A stretch of DNA of 64,000 bases from JAXGMQ01 sp040768585 (GTDB lineage: Bacteria; Caldisericota; Caldisericia; JAAYUI01): contig JAXGMQ010000001.1 of assembly GCA_040768585.1 (NCBI GenBank), positions 806,001 to 870,000 on the forward strand, read 5' to 3'. The notes beneath the pieces were generated by a model. That model was not told where the DNA came from. It worked only from the letters and a program-made list of their open reading frames with translations, and did not search any database. This document shows, one piece after another, positions 8,360-16,992 of this stretch (positions within the stretch are counted from its first letter, which is position 1; the number at the start of each line of letters is the position of its first letter). The position numbers were made by a program, and so were the translations under genes.

Positions 8360-9964
8360 TTATTTTTTATATTCCAGCCTTATCTCTTTCGTTTCCGGTA
8401 TCCAATCAACATCGCAGCCTGCGCTCTCGCCGAGGAAGCGCATTGGCACCATTGTTCTGTCGTTGATGATAGACGGCACAACGCCTGGGTTTTTCTCATC
8501 GATTATCATCATGACACCGTTGACCCTGGCTTTGTTTTTGCCAATCCAGAACTCGATTGTCACCTCGTCGTTGAGCTTGCTTGTGACCTTGCGCTCCGCT
8601 GCATCCCACTTCACCCAACCACCAAGCGGCTCAACCACGTATCGAGCAGGCAGAAGCGTCCTGCCCTGCGAGACCACAGGCTCAGCGTCAATCTTGTAGC
8701 TACCCGAATCGGAGGTGTAGAACCTCTGACCAAGCTGAAAATCAAGCAGCACAGTGCCCGTGCCAAAGCAGTAGAGCTTGCCGTCAGCTCCACCAATGAA
8801 GAGCTTGTTTCCAGCCATCGCTGGCGGGGAGATGAATCCTGAGGTGTTCTCGATGTGCCAGAGGAGCTTGCCGTCTCTTGCCCGAAGGCAGTAGATAACG
8901 CCAGGGGAGGAGTCAGACTTTCCCTCGGATGCGATGTAGACCTTGTCATCATAGATTATCGGGGAACCTGAGAAGTAGCCCTTGTTCTTGTCGGCATATG
9001 TCCAGCTCAGAGCCCCAGATGAGGCATAAAGTCCCTGGAGGTTTCCACTGACACTCGCAGACTTGGAGTGGGCAGCAAAGACATAATCACCATATGAGGC
9101 AATTGATGTCACAACAGGAACTGATGTTTGCTGGCTCCAGAGCTGCTCTCCAGAAAATGCGTCGAGGCAGATGAGTCTGTTGTTTTTAGAACCAACGTAC
9201 ACTCTGCTACCTGTGATTGCCACATCAGCACCATCGGGGCAGTTGAGGCTCTTTCGCCACACAACAGAACCAGAGCGGTAGGAGATGCAGTAGAGATAGC
9301 CGCCAGCTGTGAGGTAGAGGTAACCACTGCGATAACCAAGCTCTCCACAGATTGTACCCTCAAGCGGCTTGTACCAGGTGACCATTTTCTCAACCAATGG
9401 GTTCCTGATACATTTAAGGACATTGTTGTTGTCCGAGTCTAGTCCAGAGAAATACATATAGTTTCGCTCAGGGATGATGACCAGGGTGTTGATTGTGAGG
9501 TTTGTCTCAATTTTGTCAGTTAGTTCGCCAGTCCAGACATCAAAGGCGTAAATCATCTTTCCAGAGGCAAGGTAAACCCTGTCATTCCAGATGAGGGGAT
9601 TGCCTTTGACTCCCTGACCAACATGCTTGCTCCAAACGCGGTTGCCTTCGTCGTCGGCACAGTAGAGATAGCCATCGGTTGAAACAAAGATAACGAGACC
9701 TGTTTGGTAGGCATAGCCGTTTGAGTCAGGCAGGTAATAAAGAGGCGTGCTCTGGATTTTTCCGTTGGTTGGAAATTCCCAAATCTTGGCAAAGCGTTCT
9801 TTTTCAATCCCGCAGCCATCAGAGACAGCACCGTTCCTCTGAAAATTTCCATGATAGACAGACCAACTCGATGAGCAGGAGTTAGTATCCGCAACAACGG
9901 CACTTGCGAAGGTCATCACAAGCAACAGTTGCGCCATCAGGACTGATGCATATTTCCTTACCAT
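8360..9964 (-). CDS. Secreted PQQ-like propeller with C-terminal stalk domain
   Basis: A 534-residue exported protein. Residues 1-25 form a signal peptide ending in a VVADT-type site. About 30-400 holds PQQ-like propeller repeats (YCADDEGNRVWSKHVGQGV, YAFDVWTGELTDKI, ICLDAFSGEQLWSQQT, YCLRARDGKLLWHIEN). About 410-534 is a stalk domain: GRTLLPARYVVEPLGGWVKWD, then a VNGVMMIIDEKNPGVV region and DRTMVPMRFLGESAGCDVDW. It is the compact version of the protein at 2414-5386, lacking the FN3 part. No catalytic motif is seen and PQQ binding itself is not implied by the propeller type. Probably extracellular or cell-envelope-associated, with the stalk domain as an interaction or anchoring module. Confidence 0.82.
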   Translation of the reverse strand: MVRKYASVLMAQLLLVMTFASAVVADTNSCSSSWSVYHGNFQRNGAVSDGCGIEKERFAKIWEFPTNGKIQSTPLYYLPDSNGYAYQTGLVIFVSTDGYLYCADDEGNRVWSKHVGQGVKGNPLIWNDRVYLASGKMIYAFDVWTGELTDKIETNLTINTLVIIPERNYMYFSGLDSDNNNVLKCIRNPLVEKMVTWYKPLEGTICGELGYRSGYLYLTAGGYLYCISYRSGSVVWRKSLNCPDGADVAITGSRVYVGSKNNRLICLDAFSGEQLWSQQTSVPVVTSIASYGDYVFAAHSKSASVSGNLQGLYASSGALSWTYADKNKGYFSGSPIIYDDKVYIASEGKSDSSPGVIYCLRARDGKLLWHIENTSGFISPPAMAGNKLFIGGADGKLYCFGTGTVLLDFQLGQRFYTSDSGSYKIDAEPVVSQGRTLLPARYVVEPLGGWVKWDAAERKVTSKLNDEVTIEFWIGKNKARVNGVMMIIDEKNPGVVPSIINDRTMVPMRFLGESAGCDVDWIPETKEIRLEYKK

Positions 9965-9979
9965 ACTCTCTAACTGGCG

Positions 9980-10007
9980 ATTCTACCTCAAATGCTGGTT
10001 TTATCAA
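9980..10007 (-). promoter_or_regulatory. Probable promoter of the 8360-9964 gene
   Basis: On the minus strand TTGATA (10002-10007) is followed by a 16-nt spacer and TAGAAT (9980-9985), giving a short leader of about 8 nt that contains a weak AGAG ribosome site before the ATG at 9964. Confidence 0.45.
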
Positions 10008-10084
10008 CTACATTACAGCAGGAGCGATTCAAAAGTTCACAAATCAAACCAGACTTCAAATGTTACATGGGTGAAAGCATGCCG

Positions 10085-11350
10085 TTACCTGTAGTTGCCA
10101 AGCCTCTCCCTGCCAATCGACGTCAAAACAATCCTTTTCTTGAAAGGATATGCAAATATTTCACCATCATCAACAGCGGTCACGAGACCGCTCTTTTTCA
10201 GCAGCCCAACGAGGTCAACCACCTTTTGCTCGTCTCCTTTGAACTCAATCGTAAACTCGGAGGGAATATCAAACTTGCCATCGAAAAATCCAAACTTGAT
10301 GTAGATGTTTCTCAAGGCAAACTCATCAATCCAAGCAAGAATCTTCTCTTCTGAACCAAGATTATCGAATTTACCTGTTCTTTTGTACGCAAATGCATCT
10401 TCCTCAGGCTTGACGGGGGTATCTGGTGTTTGAGGGGCTGAGTCTACCGTGTCAGTGAACGCTCCCTCTCGCGGAGAACTCTCTAAATCGAGTTGGTTGG
10501 GACTGGATGAATTCAAATTATCCGAAGCGTTCTGAGCATTTGGTTTCTCATCTGGCTTTAAATCAGATACACTCTTCTGCACAATTTTCTCTGAAAAACT
10601 GGTGACTCCTGGACTTGAAATTGATTCCTCTACCCTGTCCTGCCCATGCTCAGTTAAGACATCTTTTTTGGAAATAAGTTCGGAGTCCATCCTAGATACA
10701 GCGTCCTTAATTGAATCGAGGTCAATTGCAGCCTGCCTGCTCCTCACCTCAATGTGGCTGACTTTCTCTTCTTTCAATGTGCCCTTCTCAACACGCTCTG
10801 GTGTTGCCGATTTTGCGACATTGTATGTCTTCCAAATTATGGTCGGTTCATCATTTATTCCCATGTTGCCTCTTTCCATTCTTCCCTCTTTCACCCACTC
10901 AGGCACACCCATGATACCAGTTGGTTCTGTTTTGACCACGGATTCGTCAAGTCCAAGTTTCAAACGATCCTCCTGTTTGAAACCAATTTTCTTTCGCTCT
11001 TCTCTAACCCAGTCGGGTAGTTCCATCACAGATTTTTCTGGGTAAGGAATCTCCTCTGGCTGTGATTCTATAGACCTGTCCATCTCATATCGAACATCGA
11101 AACCTTCTCTCTCAAGGGCGCTTCCCACTGCAAGGTTACTCTCGTTGTTCTCCCACTCATTGAGCTCCTGAAGCATTTCCTTTTTTCTTTCTCTTTTTGC
11201 TTGCTCATGGTCAAAGGTACCTCTCCTCCTCTGAAATGACCTGAAGATGCCATCACTGCTGTCCCCCCTATTGTTTGACATCCTATCAATATTTCTTATA
11301 AGCCCAATTATTGACGCAATTATCACAATAACAATCAGAAACCCTTCCAA
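10085..11350 (-). CDS. Membrane-anchored protein of unknown function
   Basis: I do not recognise this protein of 421 residues. It begins with one membrane helix (GFLIVIVIIASIIGLI, residues 3-18). A long polar, Glu/Ser/Pro-rich and probably disordered stretch follows to about 320, including two similar segments (MELPDWVREERKKIGFK and MGVPEWVKEGRMERG). A compact C-terminal domain of about 95 residues (EKILAWIDEFALRNIYIKFG to the end) may be a winged helix. The start is a TTG at 11350: AGGAGG (11359-11364) lies 8 nt upstream of it, whereas the alternative GTG at 11359 overlaps that site. Orientation of the anchor suggests a cytoplasmic or periplasmic tail held at the membrane. Confidence 0.62.
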   Translation of the reverse strand: MEGFLIVIVIIASIIGLIRNIDRMSNNRGDSSDGIFRSFQRRRGTFDHEQAKRERKKEMLQELNEWENNESNLAVGSALEREGFDVRYEMDRSIESQPEEIPYPEKSVMELPDWVREERKKIGFKQEDRLKLGLDESVVKTEPTGIMGVPEWVKEGRMERGNMGINDEPTIIWKTYNVAKSATPERVEKGTLKEEKVSHIEVRSRQAAIDLDSIKDAVSRMDSELISKKDVLTEHGQDRVEESISSPGVTSFSEKIVQKSVSDLKPDEKPNAQNASDNLNSSSPNQLDLESSPREGAFTDTVDSAPQTPDTPVKPEEDAFAYKRTGKFDNLGSEEKILAWIDEFALRNIYIKFGFFDGKFDIPSEFTIEFKGDEQKVVDLVGLLKKSGLVTAVDDGEIFAYPFKKRIVLTSIGRERLGNYR

Positions 11351-11410
11351 ACGGCACACCTCCTGCTATTTTTCAAATACTTAGACACTCTTACCTGAGC
11401 ATCGATTATA

Positions 11411-12151
11411 TCAGTCTGGTTTTACCCCCACAAACAACCACGACTGCCTGTTGTTGTCGTGGACGGGATATTCATCAAGCTCAGCCCTGAAACCCACATC
11501 CTCAAGTGTTTTTACCCAGCTTGCTTTGGGAAACAATCCACAGTAATGCCTGTCCTGTTCTAGGCTCAAACCGCCCTTCTTTTTGTTTTTGATGTAGTAA
11601 ACAAACAGGTACTCATACATGGATTCCTTAATTTTGTGAAAGAATTCCGAGTAACAGAGAATAGTCTCCTCATTTTCAGATCGATGTTTCTCAATATCAC
11701 AATCAATAAAAGTCTCAGACACATAATCAGGAGATGTCACAAACACACCTCCGGGGCGCAGGTGTTTCCAGGCAACCCTAAAGGTTTTTTTCAAATCCTC
11801 GAGTGTGGTCATATAAGATATTGCATCATGAACGATTACGGCATCAAACATCTCATCAATCTCAAACGATCTCATATCGCCGACAAGGTGTCTGACTGTG
11901 GGATTGAGTTTCTTAGAATTCTCAAGCATCGAGGGGGAGATATCAACAGCGGTCGCATCAAAGAATGGTGTGAGATGAGACAAATTGTTCCCACCCCCAA
12001 CCCCAAGCTCAAGCAGCTTGTGTTTTTTATCACCACCGAGGCGTTTATGCAAAGATTTTTTCCAGAAACTCGCTTCATGTTCATAATGACTTGGACGGGA
12101 GATGAGACACCACAAATGAGCAAACTCATGATACATTCTGTTTGTCTTCAT
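11411..12151 (-). CDS. Class I SAM-dependent methyltransferase
   Basis: A protein of 246 residues with a Rossmann methyltransferase core. Motif I is LLELGVGGGNNL (about 44-55), motif II the acidic AVDISPSML, motif III DMRSFE (the adenine-binding Asp) and motif IV DAVIVHDAISYM, followed by a LRPGGVFVTSPDY post-motif strand. The layout is that of small-molecule methyltransferases; the substrate is not evident. It is transcribed away from the amidotransferase-like gene at 12227, sharing a 75-bp intergenic region with an inverted repeat. No Shine-Dalgarno precedes the ATG; a TACAAT box 13 nt upstream suggests a very short leader. Confidence 0.83.
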   Translation of the reverse strand: MKTNRMYHEFAHLWCLISRPSHYEHEASFWKKSLHKRLGGDKKHKLLELGVGGGNNLSHLTPFFDATAVDISPSMLENSKKLNPTVRHLVGDMRSFEIDEMFDAVIVHDAISYMTTLEDLKKTFRVAWKHLRPGGVFVTSPDYVSETFIDCDIEKHRSENEETILCYSEFFHKIKESMYEYLFVYYIKNKKKGGLSLEQDRHYCGLFPKASWVKTLEDVGFRAELDEYPVHDNNRQSWLFVGVKPD

Positions 12152-12159
12152 ACCAAGAT

Positions 12160-12172
12160 GTTACATTGTAAC
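12160..12172. promoter_or_regulatory. Inverted repeat between divergent genes
   Basis: GTTACA-T-TGTAAC is a perfect 6-bp dyad around one base, with a further GTGTAAC half-site directly after it. It lies in the shared upstream region of the methyltransferase (minus) and the amidotransferase-like gene (plus) and overlaps the TACAAT box of the former, so it could be an operator for both. Confidence 0.35.
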
Positions 12173-12226
12173 GTGTAACTTGTACACCCTTGTGCAATGC
12201 AAAATCGCTTATTAATCTTCTTTCTG

Positions 12227-12913
12227 ATGGAAACAAATCAGATCGCCATTGTGGATTTCGGCACACTACATATCAACTCGCTAATCAGCGTGCTTCGCGC
12301 GCATGTTGGTTGCGATAGAATCAGACTCATCAGGATGACGAGAAGGAAAGAAAGACCAAGAACACTGAAGTTTGGGGACATCAAGTCGACCAACGTATCC
12401 AACACTCTTGAGCTAAAACACGTCAAGGAAACAGACGCCGCCCTCATACTCACTGGTGGTCCCGACAATATAGGTTGCCTCGACGGATTCAGGACAATAT
12501 CTGAAGATGTCTACTACGAATTCGAGGGGCCAATCCTTGGCATCAGCTACGGCTTCGAGTTGCTTGCAACAGTCGCTGATCCCAACTGCAAACTCCTGCC
12601 CTATCAGGAACGAAGCAACACCATGTTCCTCCCCCACCCAAGAGCAATGGAAGACACAATTTTCTCTAAACTCCCTCCAGGTTTCCTTGTATCAAACAGG
12701 CACAGCTGGTCGCTGTCCAAGGTTCCAAAAGGCTACGAACTCATGGGAGAAACACGGGGCGCTCACAGTGTTATTTCAGCGATAAAACACGAAATCAGAC
12801 CAATCTACGGGGTACAGTTCCATCCCGAACTGCCAGTTTCTGGCTATTGGGCTGGTAGAGAAATCATCACTGGTTTTGTCGATATGGCGCTACCAGCTCC
12901 AGTTTTGATATAA
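12227..12913 (+). CDS. Class I glutamine-amidotransferase-like protein with Cys-to-Ser nucleophile
   Basis: A protein of 228 residues that aligns in outline with the amidotransferase domain of GMP synthase. It has an N-terminal IAIVDFG strand, ALILTGGPDNIG (72-83), the nucleophile elbow GPILGISYGFELLA (101-114), NRHSW (157-161) and a terminal GVQFHPELP. In active class I enzymes the elbow is G-x-C-x-G; here residue 107 is Ser. His199 and Glu201 of the triad are kept. So glutaminase activity is probably lost or changed, and the protein may be regulatory or act on another substrate. I chose the ATG at 12227 because the family fold starts right after it; an ATG at 12197 would add ten hydrophobic residues. 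Its last 47 bp overlap the convergent acylase gene. Confidence 0.72.
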   Translation: METNQIAIVDFGTLHINSLISVLRAHVGCDRIRLIRMTRRKERPRTLKFGDIKSTNVSNTLELKHVKETDAALILTGGPDNIGCLDGFRTISEDVYYEFEGPILGISYGFELLATVADPNCKLLPYQERSNTMFLPHPRAMEDTIFSKLPPGFLVSNRHSWSLSKVPKGYELMGETRGAHSVISAIKHEIRPIYGVQFHPELPVSGYWAGREIITGFVDMALPAPVLI

Positions 12914-14801
12914 CCTTGTAACCATCCATCGAGGCTTCTCTCAGAATTCCTTCGCACCAGAGTTTCGTCCCGTCAGAAAAGTGAGGTGAGTTTTCATCCT
13001 CTGACTGTGAGAACGGGTGCGCCACCCAAGCCTTCGGTGGGATTGACATCTCCATCAACATCTGGAATGCCGACCCAACAAGCAACGATTCACCATCTTT
13101 TGTCTGCATCGCATAGTGGAGTGATTGAAGGTTGATTGGGGCAGCACTGACTGGGAAACTCTCGTTTCCTTTCTTGAACTTGAATGCATCCCCCCACTTT
13201 ACGGGGGTGTCTCCATTCGTTGCGATCTGAAGATTCTCCCCAATTTCACTGAGATCGTTGTCTTCGTTTTCAAATGCTTGAACAAATGGAAAAGCATAGA
13301 ACGCTGTGTCCGAATCCGCGTCAAACCTCCCGTCCCACCTTTTTACGATTCCTTTGAGTGTGTCATCAATCTCAGTTGAGTTCTCTTCAAACCAGGACAT
13401 GAAATCGTCGTAGTGAATGTATGTGGAATCTGTCACCATCGATTCGAGCGTATCTCTATCGAATGCATCATTTGACTCCAGCCACCGCCACGCGAGCTGT
13501 GATCTTCTGTTCCTGTACCCGTTGATGTACGTAAAATCTTCTTTTTTGATGTTTGTTTCAGGGCAACAGTACCACGGAGCCTCGTTGCAGTTTTCAATCC
13601 ACCCGCATTCTGGGTTTATCTCTTTGGGGAGTTCGTCAAATGAGTAGTAACTTATCCACTGTTTTTCAGGTTTTGTGCCATCAAGGATGTCACCTGAACC
13701 ACTATACTTTGGACAAATTGCATTGAAGAGGTAGCCAATGTTGCCCTTTGTGTCAGAGACCGCGTAGTTCCATTGCCCAATTTGCATTTGTTTCATCACG
13801 TCAAAAAAGCCATATACATCCTCTGCCTTTGCCATATCAAGCGATTGGGTCAAAGGAGAGGGAACGTTCCACCCAGAGATTCTTACACAGAAACTACCAA
13901 AGAAGGTCTCATACACTGGCCCAAAGTGAGTGAATTTGGTTGTCAGTGTTTTCGTTGTGTCATCCGTGTGGGTGAGGGTCTTCTCCCTTATGACAAGCGG
14001 CATCCACCTATCACCAAACCTGTAATTTCTCCCTGTATCATCAAGCTCAAGAGCGTAGATATCATATGATTTGAACGAGCCGGCGTTTGAGGTCATTGCC
14101 CATCCAACATTACGATTGTGACCCATGATAGGCACTGGCACACCAAAAAGACATGGCCCATTGACCTCGAACGTCTCACCCTTCATGTGGTAGAGCGATA
14201 GTTTGAACGGAATCATGAGCGGAAGGTGCGGATCGGCTTGAACAAATGAATTCCCTGTTGACGATTTTTCCGTTGATATCACCCATTCATTCGAGGCGGG
14301 AGAGATTGAGAATATGTCGGAGCCAAGGATTGTTGATGCTGTCCAACCCAACTCAAGCACCCTAGCAACAGCAAGAGGGTCGGTTACCTCAACTGGTTCC
14401 GCCCACTCTGGCACTCGATCTGGGTACGCTCTCATGTATGAGTTCACACCATCGACAAACCCCTCACACATCTCTACAACCTCGCAAGGAAGGCTCGAAT
14501 ATACTCCTCTGCACCAGTTGTGGGAATCGAGCATCAAGACAAATTCATCAAGTTCGTTGTAGCCTGCTCCCAACACCTCGGATGTTTCTCCTCTTGCCAT
14601 CTTGTAGACAAGAAGCATCTCCTCAAGGTGGTCAGTCGCTTGCGCCCAACCAGCGCCGAAAAACACGCCATAGTCGGTGGCACATGAAATATGGGGTGTG
14701 CCGAACTCATCCCACTCGATGGTTATCTTTTCACCTGAGGGGAACCAACTCAAAGAAAAAACAGCACAAAGAACCAATACTGACAAAATGATTTTTTTCA
14801 T
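12867..14801 (-). CDS. Secreted penicillin-acylase-family (S45) amidase
   Basis: A 644-residue Ntn-hydrolase precursor with a signal peptide (residues 1-20). The A-subunit-like part begins with ITIEWDEFGTPHI and contains FGAGWAQATDHLEEM, as in S45 enzymes. The beta chain should start at Ser170 in SPA-SNEWVIS, where autocleavage exposes the nucleophile Ser (family consensus SNNW). NSFVQADPHLPL and the MGHNRNVGWAMTSN segment are typical beta-chain motifs. Length is normal for the family. Known substrates are beta-lactam side chains, acyl-homoserine lactones and other amides; the sequence does not tell which. GCAGGGGGG lies about 7 nt before the ATG at 14801. It is the last gene of the operon starting near 21532. 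Confidence 0.86.
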   Translation of the reverse strand: MKKIILSVLVLCAVFSLSWFPSGEKITIEWDEFGTPHISCATDYGVFFGAGWAQATDHLEEMLLVYKMARGETSEVLGAGYNELDEFVLMLDSHNWCRGVYSSLPCEVVEMCEGFVDGVNSYMRAYPDRVPEWAEPVEVTDPLAVARVLELGWTASTILGSDIFSISPASNEWVISTEKSSTGNSFVQADPHLPLMIPFKLSLYHMKGETFEVNGPCLFGVPVPIMGHNRNVGWAMTSNAGSFKSYDIYALELDDTGRNYRFGDRWMPLVIREKTLTHTDDTTKTLTTKFTHFGPVYETFFGSFCVRISGWNVPSPLTQSLDMAKAEDVYGFFDVMKQMQIGQWNYAVSDTKGNIGYLFNAICPKYSGSGDILDGTKPEKQWISYYSFDELPKEINPECGWIENCNEAPWYCCPETNIKKEDFTYINGYRNRRSQLAWRWLESNDAFDRDTLESMVTDSTYIHYDDFMSWFEENSTEIDDTLKGIVKRWDGRFDADSDTAFYAFPFVQAFENEDNDLSEIGENLQIATNGDTPVKWGDAFKFKKGNESFPVSAAPINLQSLHYAMQTKDGESLLVGSAFQMLMEMSIPPKAWVAHPFSQSEDENSPHFSDGTKLWCEGILREASMDGYKVISKLELVAPYRQNQ

Positions 14802-14842
14802 ATCAAACCCCCCTGCAGGTTTTTGTTTATACATCCTCTATA

Positions 14843-16096
14843 TCAATAGACACCGTCTGGCAAGTTAGATTTTTTAGTGACAAGGAATTGGAAAGCGACA
14901 ATGTTTTTGTTAGGTTCAACTTCAGACAGAACAACATCGATTGCGCCATCGGTTGGTTTGTCTGCATCGCGCTTGACCTTCAGGATGATGTATGAATCGG
15001 GGTCTTTGTCATAGAGCTTACGCTCTAGCATCCATCTGCTCGAAATATCCTCAGTATCAAGCTTGACAATCACGTCCCCGGGAAGGACTCCAGCAAACTG
15101 GGCAGGACTATCTTTGACCAGCTCTGATATGACAACCCCATCAACAGAATCGCCAAGCACAATACCGAGTCTTGCTGGGTCGACAAGTCTTTTGAGGAGC
15201 TTCTCGTAGATAGGCTTTGAGGCATCTTCAATGCCATATGGCACAAGCTCCTCAAGCGTCATATCCTTAAACTGCATGAAATTACCTGACCAGTGGGAGA
15301 GTTGGGCTGAGAAGACATGGTTGTACTTGACTGAGGAGTAAACGAGATAAGTCATAAGGTCTGGCTCAATCTCTCCGCCAATCCAGAGCTGCAATGAATA
15401 TGCAAAATCACTTACGAATTGCTCTCTGCCTGTAAGGCATGTTCCATACTTGAGCGTCATCGAATCAATCTGCTTCGACTCTAACTCACCCTTTGGCATC
15501 TCACGCTCAATGTAGGCGGCAATTAAGGCATGCTCAAATGTGTCATAGCTGACGTCTGGATGGATATAGAGTCTTGCATCAGATTCACCTACATTCACTC
15601 TGCAGAGACCAGGGGCAAGTGATGGGTCAATTCCAATAACAACTGTCACAAATGGCTCATCAATCCTGAGCTTCTCGCATACATTATCGGAACGCTCGGA
15701 GAGTGTGGCATCATCGAGTAAATCAAGCCTTTCTCTTGTCAAACTCATCAGGTTGTCAGAAAGCGGATCAAGCAGTTCTTCCGCTGTTATAACAAGTGAT
15801 TCAAACTGCGAGTCGACAACAGGATTGCCAACGGCATCAATAGATTCACAGAGTGGCAAGAAATCATCTGGCTCAAGGGTTTGGTTTGTGGTCTGTCTAA
15901 CGAGGTCGATGGCATACTGATACTGCTCAAGCCGACCTTTATCCCAGTCACCAAGCGCTGCCATGATGGTAAATGCTTTCAGCTCCTGCCAGTTCACGTT
16001 CTTTGAGATAATGGTTTTTACATCACCACCGCTTTGTCCACCACAGGACACCAAAAACAAAACAGCAAGCACAAGCGCCATGAATCTGCTCTTCAT
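14843..16096 (-). CDS. PDZ-domain lipoprotein
   Basis: A 417-residue lipoprotein: the signal peptide MKSRFMALVLAVLFLVSCGG ends in the lipobox Leu-Val-Ser-Cys, so Cys18 would be lipidated. Residues 30-310 are unrecognised, largely helical, and contain an IEREMPKGELESKQID segment but no HExxH that would mark a zinc peptidase. About 325-405 is a PDZ domain (LGIVLGDSVDGVVISELVKD, then SPAQFAGVLPGDVIVKLD, the GLGF-type carboxylate-binding region). The ATG at 16096 overlaps the stop of the upstream radical SAM gene (ATGA) and AAGGAG lies 8 nt before it. It probably works at the membrane face as a substrate-binding or adaptor protein for exported proteins of the same operon. Confidence 0.75.
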   Translation of the reverse strand: MKSRFMALVLAVLFLVSCGGQSGGDVKTIISKNVNWQELKAFTIMAALGDWDKGRLEQYQYAIDLVRQTTNQTLEPDDFLPLCESIDAVGNPVVDSQFESLVITAEELLDPLSDNLMSLTRERLDLLDDATLSERSDNVCEKLRIDEPFVTVVIGIDPSLAPGLCRVNVGESDARLYIHPDVSYDTFEHALIAAYIEREMPKGELESKQIDSMTLKYGTCLTGREQFVSDFAYSLQLWIGGEIEPDLMTYLVYSSVKYNHVFSAQLSHWSGNFMQFKDMTLEELVPYGIEDASKPIYEKLLKRLVDPARLGIVLGDSVDGVVISELVKDSPAQFAGVLPGDVIVKLDTEDISSRWMLERKLYDKDPDSYIILKVKRDADKPTDGAIDVVLSEVEPNKNIVAFQFLVTKKSNLPDGVY

Positions 16097-16992
16097 AAAT
16101 CCAACTCCTTCAGGACTGTATCCAAATCGGGGGGGTTCGGGTGATTGTAGATAATTCCCCCTGGTCTTTCGTTGTAGTATGGTCTGTTGCAACCAGGGCA
16201 ACCTCTCACCTGAAAATCCGTCGCTTTCAAAATACCTTTGGTGTTTCCAATATTTATGATAAAGCCATCATCGCCATATTCAATTTTCCAGTTGGTATCT
16301 GCTTGCAAAAGAGCAAGCGTTGCTTGGAGTCTTCTGTATCTTTTAAGTTCCGGGGGTTTTTGGTTCTCTAGTTCTGTCCCATCAATCGGGGTAAAGGCAA
16401 AGAGAGAGACGATAACACCGCTTTTTATCAAAGATCTGACGAGTTCAACGAGTTCAGCATCTGTTTCACCAAGTCCCGCAATAATGTGGGTGGTGACCCT
16501 TCCCGGAAACTGTGATGCGAGGTTTTTCAAAAGTAAAACCGTTGCCTCAAAGTCAATATCCTTGTATCTCCCTGCCAGCTCCTTTGAGCTGCAGTCGAGA
16601 GCAACCGAGATGTTTGACGCCCCGGCAGAAAAAAGATGCTTTGCATCTTTAAAGTTCTCAACAGACATCGAGACTGAAACAGGGGCTTTTGTGATTTTTT
16701 TTATTTCCGTCAGGAGGGCAACAACCTCTGCAAGACTTGAGTCACCCCTGACTGCTTGGACACAAATCCTGTCAATATCAGGCTTTTCTGAGATTGCATC
16801 CAGGATTTCCTCCCTGGACACAACGGGCCAGGTGACACGCGACAGTTTCTCTGAGTTTCCAACAGACTGGGGGCAGAACGAGCACCCGCCAGAACACTTG
16901 TCACCTATAAGCAAAAAAACAGCCCTGGGGGAAAAAGGGTAGCCACCGGCCCTCAGTCCCAGGAGCTGTAGACTGCCATATGAAGCTCTCAT
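16093..16992 (-). CDS. Radical SAM protein, BioB/LipA-like
   Basis: A 299-residue enzyme. The [4Fe-4S]-SAM motif is CSGGCSFCPQS (Cys-x3-Cys-x2-Cys, about residues 34-41). The TIM-barrel half carries SVALDCSS and a THIIAGLGETDAE glycine motif. The C-terminus has a second cysteine pair, GCPGCNRPYYNERPGG, which could hold an auxiliary cluster. This overall plan and the NERPGG ending recall biotin- or lipoate-synthase-related radical SAM proteins, including LipS-type lipoyl synthases, but I cannot assign the reaction. I chose the ATG at 16992, which overlaps the stop of the upstream cohesin/stalk gene (ATGA coupling), over a TTG at 17046. It shares ATGA overlaps with both neighbours. Confidence 0.8.
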   Translation of the reverse strand: MRASYGSLQLLGLRAGGYPFSPRAVFLLIGDKCSGGCSFCPQSVGNSEKLSRVTWPVVSREEILDAISEKPDIDRICVQAVRGDSSLAEVVALLTEIKKITKAPVSVSMSVENFKDAKHLFSAGASNISVALDCSSKELAGRYKDIDFEATVLLLKNLASQFPGRVTTHIIAGLGETDAELVELVRSLIKSGVIVSLFAFTPIDGTELENQKPPELKRYRRLQATLALLQADTNWKIEYGDDGFIINIGNTKGILKATDFQVRGCPGCNRPYYNERPGGIIYNHPNPPDLDTVLKELDL

